NCBI GenBank assembly: GCA_026713545.1
Contig: JAPOOG010000046.1
Coordinates: 1-64,000, forward strand
DNA from: Bryobacterales bacterium
GTDB taxonomy: Bacteria > Acidobacteriota > Terriglobia > Bryobacterales > UBA6623
Reading direction: 5' to 3'
DNA: 64,000 nt
Shown: positions 37,504 to 46,205 of the stretch, one piece after another
Position numbering within the stretch: the stretch's first letter is position 1
Layout of the letters: each line of letters starts with the position of its first letter
Made by a program: the position numbers and the translations under genes
Notes under the pieces: generated by a model
Told to the model about the DNA's origin: nothing
The model's input: only the letters and a program-made list of their open reading frames with translations
Database searches by the model: none

Positions 37504-38952
37504 ATGAACCCGCACAAGTCTCTGCGGAGAATTCAGACACGACGTCAGTTCTTTGGCCGGGGTGCATTCGGCATTGGTGCTGCGGCACTCTCAAGCCTGC
37601 TGGCGAGGGAGATGCACGGCGTCCAAGAAACCACACTCAAAACCCTGCCCGGTATTCCTCACCACCCTCCCAACGCGAAACGTGTGATTTACCTGTTCAT
37701 GTCGGGCGGCCCTTCGCAGTTGGAACTGTTCGACGATAAACCTCTCGTGAGAGAGCGGAACGGCCAGGAACTGCCAGACTCCATTCGTAAAGGCCAGCGG
37801 TTGACCGGCATGACCTCAACACAGACCAGCTTCCCGCTGGCCGGCTCCAGGGTCTCCTTCGAACGTCATGGGGAATCGGGCGCCATTGTCAGCGAGTTGC
37901 TGCCGCACACCGCCAAGATCGTGGACGACCTCACGTTCATCAAGTCCATGCACACCGAGGCGATCAACCACGACCCGGCGGTCACGTTCTTCCAAACCGG
38001 ATCGCAGATCGCGGGGCGCCCCAGCATGGGAGCATGGGCGACTTACGGGCTGGGCAGCGAAAGCACAGACCTGCCGGCATTCGTCGTCCTGATCACAAAA
38101 GGCACCGGCGGACAGCCGATTTACGACCGCTTGTGGGGGAGTGGGTTCCTTCCGACGCATTACCAGGGTGTGAAATTCAGGTCGGTCGGTGACCCGATTC
38201 TTTATTTGTACGATCCTCCGGGATTCGATCGAAAGAAGCGGCGACGATATCTTGACGCTCTTGCGGAGTTGAATCAGATCGTGTTTGACGAGTTCGGTGA
38301 TCCCGAGATATCGACCCGCATCGCCCAATATGAAATGGCGTATCGAATGCAGACGTCGGTGCCCGAATTGACGGACATTTCAGACGAGCCGCTGAGTACG
38401 TTTGAACTTTACGGAGAGGATGCCCGCACGCCGGGGACGTTCGCGGCGAACTGTCTACTCGCGCGACGGCTTGCCGAGCGCGACGTCCGCTTCATTCAGC
38501 TCTACCACCGCGGCTGGGATCAACACGGCAACCTGCCGAAAGGCATTCGCAAGCAGTGCGCCGCGACGGACCAGGCTTCCGCGGCGCTCATCCGCGACCT
38601 CAAGCAAAGAGGACTTCTGGACGATACGCTCGTCGTTTGGGGCGGAGAGTTCGGCCGTACTGTCTATTGCCAGGGCCGCTTGACCGAAACCGACTACGGC
38701 CGGGACCACCATCCGCGCTGCTTTACGATGTGGCTCGCCGGAGGTGGTGTCAAACCCGGCCAGACCATCGGTGAGACGGACGACTATTCCTACAACGTGG
38801 TCGCTGACCCCGTGCACGTGCACGATCTGCAGGCGACCATTCTCCATTGCCTCGGCATCGATCACACTCGATTGACGTACAGGTTTCAGGGCCGCGACTT
38901 CCGTCTGACGGATATCCACGGCCAAGTTTTGGCCAAGGCGCTCAAGGGTTAG
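37504..38952 (+). CDS. DUF1501 protein, Tat-exported
   Basis: A 482-residue DUF1501 protein with a twin-arginine signal ([18 protein letters not shown]). Family blocks include [37 protein letters not shown] and [16 protein letters not shown]. The ATG at 37504 lies 2 bp after the cytochrome stop, and the upstream extension to 37408 overlaps that gene and is rejected. It follows the same gene order as the other DUF1501 loci here, which implies joint function with the preceding haem protein. Catalytic activity is not established for the family. Confidence 0.92.
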   Translation: MNPHKSLRRIQTRRQFFGRGAFGIGAAALSSLLAREMHGVQETTLKTLPGIPHHPPNAKRVIYLFMSGGPSQLELFDDKPLVRERNGQELPDSIRKGQRLTGMTSTQTSFPLAGSRVSFERHGESGAIVSELLPHTAKIVDDLTFIKSMHTEAINHDPAVTFFQTGSQIAGRPSMGAWATYGLGSESTDLPAFVVLITKGTGGQPIYDRLWGSGFLPTHYQGVKFRSVGDPILYLYDPPGFDRKKRRRYLDALAELNQIVFDEFGDPEISTRIAQYEMAYRMQTSVPELTDISDEPLSTFELYGEDARTPGTFAANCLLARRLAERDVRFIQLYHRGWDQHGNLPKGIRKQCAATDQASAALIRDLKQRGLLDDTLVVWGGEFGRTVYCQGRLTETDYGRDHHPRCFTMWLAGGGVKPGQTIGETDDYSYNVVADPVHVHDLQATILHCLGIDHTRLTYRFQGRDFRLTDIHGQVLAKALKG

Positions 38953-39079
38953 TCAGTCTGTGGCAAGCCTAGCGCCTCATGTCGTTCACTCCGAAGTAAG
39001 GCAGATGCCGCCGAAACCCGTGTGAGCCGCAGGCAGGGTATCCCCTGTGCCCCTTATGGCGTCCCAAGCAAGGGCAGAC

Positions 39080-40768
39080 TTAGTTCTGGATACCCTTACC
39101 CTCGATCACGTGCACGTAGCGGTCGATCGGCACGGCGGATAGTCGCTCCACCGTTTCGCTGGGTCGTGGCCAATCTATCTCGATCCAGTCAACCTTTGTC
39201 GCGGCTCCGAGACCCAGCACCTCACGAGGGTCATGGGACGAGAGATAGCTGCCGCCCCCGGTACGGAGCCGTGACCTCTTCTTGCCGCCGCAAGACCACG
39301 TGATTCGTGCCCCAATCGCATCGCGGTTGCAGTGGACGCCTTCCAGCTTCAAGCCCACCCAATGGTTTCCCCTCGCCGCTCGGTTACGCAACAGAAGAGG
39401 AGCTTCTCCATTGTTGGCGATCAGCACGTCGACGGCGCCGTCGTTATCGTAATCGCCTACGGCGAGTCCACGTGCAGAAAAATTCTTCTGAAAAACCGGG
39501 CCCGCTTGGGCGCTGACTTCTCGCAGCTTGCCGTTTTCATGGTGAAACAATAGCAAGGGTTCCTTGTATGTGACCTTCAGCGAATATTGGCCGATCATGT
39601 CATCCGGGTGACCGTTAGCAAGCAATAAATCAAGCTCGCCGTCGTTGTCGTAGTCAAAAAACTTAAGTCCCCATCCGCTCAGCAGTCGGGTCGCCTGGGA
39701 GATGCCATGCACGCGCGCAGCGTCCTGGAAAGACTCGTCTCCTCGGTTGCGATAGAGGGAGAACATCTCCTGGTCGATGTTGGCCACAAAAAGATCCTGG
39801 TGGCCGTCCTGGTCGAAGTCGGCGGCATCGACTCCCATGCCGGAACGGGCTTTCCCGTCAGCGCTGAATGCCACTTCGGCGAACATGCCGCTCTCTTCCC
39901 ATACACCTCTCCCGCGGTTGACGAACAGAAAGTTCTGCACCGTGTCGTTAGCGACAAACAGATCCATCAACCCATCGTTATTGATGTCGGTCGCCACGGC
40001 GCCGAGCGCCTTACCCATCGCCGCTTCGATGTCGGTCCCCTTGCTGACGAGAGTGAAGGTGCCATCGCCGTTATTTCGGTAGAGCAAGCTCGGTGTCGGC
40101 TTGAAGACGCGCGGTATGCAGTAATAGCGCTTGCCCGACTTGTTGGTCCCGCAATTGATGTGTGTATCGGCGCGGAACTCGACAAAGCTGCATAGGAAAA
40201 GGTCGAGCAGGCCGTCGTTGTCATAATCGAACCAGACGGCGCTCGTCGACCAATCCGGCGACACAATGCCGGCCTTTGTGGTGACGTCGGTAAAAGTTCC
40301 ATCTCCGTTGTTCTGGTAAAGGATGCAGCGGCCGTAGGCGGTCACCAGCAGATCCGGATAGCCGTCGTTATCATAATCACCAACAGCCGCTCCCATTCCG
40401 AATGTGCCAGCACCGACACCGGCTACATCGGTGACGTCTGTGAATGTCCCGTCTCGATTGTTTCTGTAGAGCGCATTACGCAACGGCTCCCGTGGGGAAT
40501 AAAAGTCACACGCGCCGCTGTTGACCAGATAGAGATCGATCCAGCCGTCATGGTCGTAGTCGATGAACGCACATCCCGGCCCGACCGTCTCCGGCAGGTA
40601 ATGTTCAGGCGACATCGCGTTTTGGTGTACGAATGAGATCCCACTCGCCGAGGCGGGAATCTCCTCGAAGGACGGTGTGGATGCACAAAGCGGCGAGAAC
40701 AACGGGGATAAACCAAGCCCCGCACCCAGAGAGAGAAACTGCCGCCTGGAATGGCTAGATGGAATCAT
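39080..40768 (-). CDS. FG-GAP/VCBS repeat protein with ASPIC/UnbV domain (CRTAC1-like), Tat signal
   Basis: A 562-residue exported propeller protein. A twin-arginine signal ([19 protein letters not shown]) is followed by about seven FG-GAP/VCBS blades carrying calcium-type loops such as [32 protein letters not shown] and [16 protein letters not shown]. The C-terminal ASPIC/UnbV module is intact ([19 protein letters not shown]...GGSYLSSHD...VDWIEIDWP). Proteins of this type are secreted Ca2+-binding adhesins or scaffolds; the function here is unknown. It is separated by 230 bp from the PPC gene upstream on the same strand, so it may end that operon or have its own promoter. Confidence 0.9.
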   Translation of the reverse strand: MIPSSHSRRQFLSLGAGLGLSPLFSPLCASTPSFEEIPASASGISFVHQNAMSPEHYLPETVGPGCAFIDYDHDGWIDLYLVNSGACDFYSPREPLRNALYRNNRDGTFTDVTDVAGVGAGTFGMGAAVGDYDNDGYPDLLVTAYGRCILYQNNGDGTFTDVTTKAGIVSPDWSTSAVWFDYDNDGLLDLFLCSFVEFRADTHINCGTNKSGKRYYCIPRVFKPTPSLLYRNNGDGTFTLVSKGTDIEAAMGKALGAVATDINNDGLMDLFVANDTVQNFLFVNRGRGVWEESGMFAEVAFSADGKARSGMGVDAADFDQDGHQDLFVANIDQEMFSLYRNRGDESFQDAARVHGISQATRLLSGWGLKFFDYDNDGELDLLLANGHPDDMIGQYSLKVTYKEPLLLFHHENGKLREVSAQAGPVFQKNFSARGLAVGDYDNDGAVDVLIANNGEAPLLLRNRAARGNHWVGLKLEGVHCNRDAIGARITWSCGGKKRSRLRTGGGSYLSSHDPREVLGLGAATKVDWIEIDWPRPSETVERLSAVPIDRYVHVIEGKGIQN

Positions 40769-40998
40769 TCGTCCAGTAGCGGACTCAGCAGCCTTGCCCC
40801 TCGACTATCATCTCTCATTACGCTCCATGACCCTACATGCCAGAAGCATCTTGGCTTCGAAACACACTCTCTCGACCCAGGTAAGCAGAAGGGAGCACCT
40901 CTATGCAAAGCTCGAGATATTGGCCGCAGACAGTGCTCGCCGACAACACAGCCTGCAGACAGGGAATGATAATGCGGACAGGCGCGGCTCAACCGAAT

Positions 40999-43206
40999 CT
41001 ACTTGGCCTCTGACAGCCTTTGAACGTCGGGCTTGATCGTGAGCCGAAAGAACGCCGCAACCCGGGTCATGAAAATCCGGTTGTAAGTAATCTGGCCAAG
41101 AACCGTCATCAAGTAGTCATCCAAGGGGGGCGAATCCGCTTCTGCTCGGAATGTAACCCAGCCTTCGGTTTCCTTCGGTCCGAGCGACGTCTTACTCTGC
41201 TTCTCTTCGAAAATGATGCCTTCAGGAAGCTCGCTCAGGCGTTGTGTCAGGTTCCAGAGGATCACGTTCATCTCGATCGGGCCGTCATAGTTGTCACGCG
41301 TTACCTTGATATCCACGGTGGCCGATTCGCCGGGACGTAGCGTGACACGCCGTGGAGTCGTATCCATGATAATGTCGCTGCCCTCGACCGCTGCGGCAGT
41401 GATCGAGGGCGCAGCATAGAAGCTGCGCCCACCCGCTTGGCCCATTGGGGCGAAAGGTTTCGCTGTCCGCTGGATCGTCTTGGTTTGCCCGTCGGAGAGG
41501 CGGGCTTCGGCTACGCCATACACTTCGACGTCCTTAGCGTCCGGCATTACGTCCAGGGAACCTGTCAATACGATATTGCCTTGGTTCAGATGGGGTGGAA
41601 TGGCGCTCCTTTCGGCGACTATCCCCTCTGGCAATCCTCTCACGAAGAGTTCGACCGGGCCGTCAAAACCATTCCGGCGTTCGACCGTAACCACACTCGT
41701 GTAGGATTCTCTTGGGCCTACGGGCATCCGGTCGTCATCAACGATCAGAGCAAAGTCGGGTTCTTGTGGCCGGGCAATCAGATGATAGACGTGATCCCAG
41801 CTACCAAAGTAGTTGGCGTCGCGGACCTGCACTTCGTATTCGCCGTCGGCCGGAGCGGTCCACTCGATCCGCGCGTTCTTGTCCGCAGGGAATGCGAGCG
41901 ATCCTCGGGCCCCTTGGCCAAGGGTGATCACGCCGTCGTCCTGAGCAGCCAGAAGCGTTCCCGTAACGTCGCGCACCTCAAGCAATGGATCAAGATAAGA
42001 GTTGCCCCGCTGTACAACAAACTCCAGCGCGTCACCCTCACGAGCCCTGAAACGATAACGGTCTACCTCGCTTTCGGTGGAAATTCGACCGCTGATTCCT
42101 GCCGGGATCTTGATCTCGGTAAACTCCCTCTGTCCATCCGTCTCCGCTGCGGTCATCAAATCGGTGATCAACAAACGCACGGGGTTCGACTTGCCTCGAC
42201 GAGACGCGACTTGAAAACGGAAATCCGTACCAGCGTCCTCCGGCACATCGACTTCGTAGGAGCCAATTCCCTCGAGATTGAAACCTTCGAGTTCCAGTTC
42301 TGCTCTTGACCCAGCTTTGGCAACAGGAGGGAAGATGGATGTCACGTGCGGTGTAGTGAGCACTGATAGTGCATACCACCACTTGTCCTTGCCGGAGTGG
42401 TAGCGAGCCTCGCGCACTCTCAAGTAATACGTCCCGGATTGCCGGAAAGTGTGAAACAGTTGAGGGTCTTGTCCGTTCCAGTCGTCCGCTGCGGCCAGTT
42501 CGTTGTCGTCGCTGTCGTGAAGACTCATGATGAGATCTGCGAAGTTCCTCTCAAGATGAGGTACGGGGCGCTGGAGGCGCGCCGAGTAGACGATGAAACT
42601 CATGCTCTTGCCTGCCTTGGCATGGAATTTGTACACATCAACATCAACTTCCTTGTCGAGCAAGCCGTTGACGGTCTGCGGAACTTCGATCGTTTGCGCT
42701 TCCGAAGTGGAGTCGTTTGGTTCCGATTCGTTCACGCCGGGCGCTTCGGAGACCAGAAGATAGGCAAGTGCGGATAAGCTTCCCTTGGTGACAATGCGGA
42801 AGGGGCGGATGCCCGGCATTGCGTCTTCGTCCACCGTTACCTTGACCCGCAAAGTCTCGGGGGGAAATACAGGAAGCTTGTTCTTCGCCGGTTGGGGGTT
42901 TTCCAGCTCAGACCAATCGACCACACTGGCCATGACTCCTTCACCACTGAAGAGAACCCGATTTGCCTCCCTCAGGTTATATCTGCCACGCAGGAGGACT
43001 TCTGTTGTCTTACCGCGTGTCACCGCCCCGGGATAGACCGTTTCGATCCGGGGGTAGCCTCTTTGGGCAAGACCTTGGCTAAAGTCAAACAACAAAAAAA
43101 GGGCCGTCGCCAAGAGCAGAAAGCGCAGTGACCTCGGCAATACAGGGCAGGAGAGCAGGGATAGACCTCCCCGGCCCCAAGAGGAGATGTCAGCGGTTCT
43201 TCGCAT
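40999..43206 (-). CDS. Exported protein with bacterial pre-peptidase C-terminal (PPC) domains
   Basis: A 735-residue secreted protein. The signal peptide (FLLLATALFLLFDFSQGLAQ) is followed by Ig/IPT-like beta domains (RIETVYPGAVTRGKTTEVLLRG) and two PPC-type beta-jelly-roll domains: NESEPNDSTSEAQTIEVPQ...VDVYKFHAKAGKSMSFIV, and RISTESEVDRYRFRAREGDALEFVV. More beta domains follow. PPC domains usually flank secreted proteases or bind surfaces; no protease domain is present. ATG 43206 is chosen because GAGGAAGG lies just upstream; it overlaps the WD40 gene by 17 bp. Fourth gene of the 48350-40999 operon. Confidence 0.86.
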   Translation of the reverse strand: MRRTADISSWGRGGLSLLSCPVLPRSLRFLLLATALFLLFDFSQGLAQRGYPRIETVYPGAVTRGKTTEVLLRGRYNLREANRVLFSGEGVMASVVDWSELENPQPAKNKLPVFPPETLRVKVTVDEDAMPGIRPFRIVTKGSLSALAYLLVSEAPGVNESEPNDSTSEAQTIEVPQTVNGLLDKEVDVDVYKFHAKAGKSMSFIVYSARLQRPVPHLERNFADLIMSLHDSDDNELAAADDWNGQDPQLFHTFRQSGTYYLRVREARYHSGKDKWWYALSVLTTPHVTSIFPPVAKAGSRAELELEGFNLEGIGSYEVDVPEDAGTDFRFQVASRRGKSNPVRLLITDLMTAAETDGQREFTEIKIPAGISGRISTESEVDRYRFRAREGDALEFVVQRGNSYLDPLLEVRDVTGTLLAAQDDGVITLGQGARGSLAFPADKNARIEWTAPADGEYEVQVRDANYFGSWDHVYHLIARPQEPDFALIVDDDRMPVGPRESYTSVVTVERRNGFDGPVELFVRGLPEGIVAERSAIPPHLNQGNIVLTGSLDVMPDAKDVEVYGVAEARLSDGQTKTIQRTAKPFAPMGQAGGRSFYAAPSITAAAVEGSDIIMDTTPRRVTLRPGESATVDIKVTRDNYDGPIEMNVILWNLTQRLSELPEGIIFEEKQSKTSLGPKETEGWVTFRAEADSPPLDDYLMTVLGQITYNRIFMTRVAAFFRLTIKPDVQRLSEAK

Positions 43207-44842
43207 GGTGTACCTTCCTCGGACGTATGACCTGACCAAGATTTGGGGAGGCATTGTAGGTTCCCTCCGGAGTAACGGCCAGCCATTCACTCGCAGCTTG
43301 CGCACCGTGCGACTTATATACAAAGACCGTGAGGAGAGCGCCCGAATCGACATCCCATACACGGGTCAATCCATCGCCGCCGGCGGCAGCCACACGTTTC
43401 GAATCCGGGCTGATAGCGGCAGTGTACAGCAGGTCGTCGGCGGCAACCCAGGCATGGATAGGCCGGCCGGACCTGCCATCCCACAAACGAACGGTGCGGT
43501 CGGCACCGGCCGTGGCGAGAAACTGTCCATTCGGACTGAAGCGCATATCGTAGACCGGTTCGAGATGGCCCGGGAACTTGCGCGAGGCGATCCAGCCCGC
43601 CTCCGTAACAGTTGCCCCTATTTCAGCCAGCTCCCACCAATAGATCTCCGGGGATTCACCCGAAGTCAGCAGAAACTTTCCGTCCGGGCTGAAGGCTACA
43701 GCCAGCATTCCCTTCAGCTCGGGATTCAGTGTGAGTTCCCCTTTCCCCGTCGTGCCGTCTGAAATCTTCACGGTCATGTCCATGGCTCCCGTGGCGATGG
43801 TCTTTCCCTTGGGGTCGAATGCAACACACTGCACCGTGTCGGAATGATCGTTGATCTCTGCGATTCGTTTTCGCGCGCCCAAATCCCAGATTTCAACCGT
43901 CTTGTCGAAGCTCACCGTAGCAAGGCGCTGTGAGTCCGGACTGAATGACTGGTCGAGAATGACCTCTTTATGTGCGGTCAAGACGGCAATCAGTTGGAAA
44001 TCGGATTGAGGATGATAGAGCCGGACTTCTCCAGGTGAGTACGGCTTCCCTCCGGCGATGGAAAGCAGCTTGCCGTCCGGGCTGAATTCGAGGCTGTTGA
44101 CGCTGCCGCTGACGTCATCGAGTTCCCTGACGACGGAACGTTTCGAGAGGTCCCAAACCGCCACACCGCCAAAGGAGCCCACCAATAGGTAACCGCCATC
44201 CGGGCTGAACGCGACGGCGGTGGCGGGCGCCAGAGGTCCCATTTTTACGTCCAAGCCGTCCTCATACGGCTTTGCCGCGATCGAGTGCGTTTGGTGCTCC
44301 TGTTCCACCACCAAGGTTCCGGGAATGCGGAGGGTCGCTGTCTTTTGCGGACTTAATTGGTCCATGGTGGGTCTGACCGGCTGCCGGCGACCGAACGGTA
44401 CGAACACATCAATGGCCCGAACGGCGATCCGAGGAGTCGTTCTCGTGTCCGGGGGGGAGATAACGGACTCTGCGGGCATCCCTTCTCCTGCGCCGTCTTC
44501 TATCCATTGGCGGACAACGGCGATGGATTCGGCAGGCAGAGGAGGTCCACCTCTTGGCATGCGGACAGACGGGTCGGAGGCTTCCAGACGACGCAGTAGC
44601 TCGCTTCCTGACGCCTGGCCGGGCTTCACAATCGGTCCCTTTCCGCCTTTCAGAACCGCGTAGTAAGAATCCAAGGCCAGTCCTCCCGACACAGCCGGCT
44701 GGTCGAGGGATCCGTGGTGGTGGCAACCCACACAGTTCTTCTCGAGGATGGGGCGAACGTTCCGGGAGTAGTCGACGGACTCCGCCCGCACACCCCATGG
44801 CACACTGAGCCAGAAAGCGGCCAACAGCACGCTCGATCTCAC
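43190..44842 (-). CDS. Cytochrome c (PSCyt1)-WD40 fusion protein
   Basis: A 550-residue exported protein. After a signal peptide (MRSSVLLAAFWLSVPWGVRA) comes a Planctomycete cytochrome C domain with CVGCH at 37-41 and a MPRGG box. A seven-bladed WD40 propeller fills residues about 190-530, with repeats such as VAFSPDGGYLLVGSFGGVAVWDL, LEFSPDGKLLSIAG, QSFSPDSQRLATVSFDKTVEIWDL and MRFSPNGQFLATAGADRTVRLWD. The propeller probably supports protein or ligand binding next to the haem. The GTG start overlaps the DUF1501 stop (GTGA), with GGAG upstream, so it is coupled in the operon. Confidence 0.92.
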   Translation of the reverse strand: MRSSVLLAAFWLSVPWGVRAESVDYSRNVRPILEKNCVGCHHHGSLDQPAVSGGLALDSYYAVLKGGKGPIVKPGQASGSELLRRLEASDPSVRMPRGGPPLPAESIAVVRQWIEDGAGEGMPAESVISPPDTRTTPRIAVRAIDVFVPFGRRQPVRPTMDQLSPQKTATLRIPGTLVVEQEHQTHSIAAKPYEDGLDVKMGPLAPATAVAFSPDGGYLLVGSFGGVAVWDLSKRSVVRELDDVSGSVNSLEFSPDGKLLSIAGGKPYSPGEVRLYHPQSDFQLIAVLTAHKEVILDQSFSPDSQRLATVSFDKTVEIWDLGARKRIAEINDHSDTVQCVAFDPKGKTIATGAMDMTVKISDGTTGKGELTLNPELKGMLAVAFSPDGKFLLTSGESPEIYWWELAEIGATVTEAGWIASRKFPGHLEPVYDMRFSPNGQFLATAGADRTVRLWDGRSGRPIHAWVAADDLLYTAAISPDSKRVAAAGGDGLTRVWDVDSGALLTVFVYKSHGAQAASEWLAVTPEGTYNASPNLGQVIRPRKVHHAKNR

Positions 44843-46191
44843 GAAATCAGCTCCATGATCGGCTCGCCTTCATTCAACACCGCGATCGGACGGTTTTCCG
44901 AGGAGAGATACTCGAGTGTGGTGGGAATGCCAAGCGCATGGTACACGGTAGCGCAGAAGTCCTGTACCGAAACAGGTCGTTCGGTAGGGTAATCGGATCG
45001 GCCACTGGTCTCACCGACGACGATGCCGGTCTTGATGCCGCCGCCGCCCATGGCAAAAACCTGAGTGGCGGGCCAATGGTCCCGTCCGGCTTCGGCATTG
45101 ATCTTGGGCGTCCGCCCGAACTCACCCATACAGATCACCAGTGTCGAGTCGAGCATCCCTCGGTCCGAGAGGTCTTGCAGTAACGCCGAATACGTAGTGT
45201 CCAGAACGGGGAGCAGCTTGTCTTTCAGATCGTTGAAATTATCGACGTGCGTGTCCCAGCCCGGCATGCCGACCGTGACATAGCGCACCCCGGCCTCGAC
45301 AAGTCTTCGGGCCAACAGGCAACTCTGGCCGTACATGGTCCGCCCGTACGCATCCCGCAGTTGAACGGGTTCCTCGTCGAGGTCGAACGCTCGCTTCGCC
45401 ATCGGCGAGGTCACAAGCGAGTATGCTTTTTGGTAATAGGTATCCACAGACTGTAGGCTCGCCAACCGAGTGTCCGTGTCCCGTTGCCAGCGGTCCAGCA
45501 TGGTCAGCATCTCTCGCCGACTGTTCAACCGGGCAAGATCGACTCCCTTGGGAGGAGAGACCCCAAGGACCTTGAAATCCGGCTTATTCGCCTGGTCCCC
45601 GAGTTGTAGTGGATTGTGCTGCGCTCCCAAGACGCCCGCATTGAGTGCGTCTCGTTTGCGGAACTCGTCCGGACCCGTAACATCACCGACATAGACATAG
45701 GGCGGAACGCCGTCCCGATACCCGACGACCCAACTGACGATCGACCCCTGGCAGGGATAACGAACTCCAACACCGGAAGGTGTAGGAGCATAGCCACTAG
45801 TCACCAATTGATCGGCGAGTCCGTGCGTGCCCTGGTTGTGAGTCATCGAGCGGACCAGTGAAAACTTCGGCGTCATCTGCGCGAGCTTCGGAAGGTGCTC
45901 CACGAAGTGAATCCCCGGCGTGCGGGTGGGGATCGTACCAAACTCACCGCGGATCTCCCTCGGGGCGTCGGGCTTGGGGTCAAAGCTGTCGATCTGGCTG
46001 ATCCCCCCGCTCAACCACATCAGGATGCAGGACACTTTCCCGGCTGGGACCGTCTTGGCCGTCTCGGATTCAGCCGCGCGCAGCAGTTGAGGCAGGTTGA
46101 GTCCAAACAGACCCAGTGAGCCGATACGCAGGTATTCGCGGCGTGGGATGCCGTCACATTTGCGATGAGATACGGTCGGCACGTCGATCAT
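44839..46191 (-). CDS. DUF1501 protein, Tat-exported
   Basis: A 450-residue DUF1501 protein with a twin-arginine signal (GIPRREYLRIGSLGLFGLNLP). Blocks typical for the family are CILMWLSGGISQIDSFDPKP, VRSMTHNQGTHGLADQLVTSG, RYVTVGMPGWDTHVDNF and LVICMGEFGRTPKINAEAGRDHWP. GGAGG 8 bases before ATG 46191 fixes the start. It follows the DUF1549 cytochrome gene by 14 bp and overlaps the next gene by 4 bp. Function not established. Confidence 0.93.
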   Translation of the reverse strand: MIDVPTVSHRKCDGIPRREYLRIGSLGLFGLNLPQLLRAAESETAKTVPAGKVSCILMWLSGGISQIDSFDPKPDAPREIRGEFGTIPTRTPGIHFVEHLPKLAQMTPKFSLVRSMTHNQGTHGLADQLVTSGYAPTPSGVGVRYPCQGSIVSWVVGYRDGVPPYVYVGDVTGPDEFRKRDALNAGVLGAQHNPLQLGDQANKPDFKVLGVSPPKGVDLARLNSRREMLTMLDRWQRDTDTRLASLQSVDTYYQKAYSLVTSPMAKRAFDLDEEPVQLRDAYGRTMYGQSCLLARRLVEAGVRYVTVGMPGWDTHVDNFNDLKDKLLPVLDTTYSALLQDLSDRGMLDSTLVICMGEFGRTPKINAEAGRDHWPATQVFAMGGGGIKTGIVVGETSGRSDYPTERPVSVQDFCATVYHALGIPTTLEYLSSENRPIAVLNEGEPIMELIS

Positions 46192-46205
46192 GACTTACGC
46201 CTCCA

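Noticed and set aside
39303-40302. Plus-strand frames inside the ASPIC gene at 39.1-40.8 kb
   Set aside because: Antisense frames produced by the repeated Asp-Asn-Asp-Gly codons; no signal or domain of their own.
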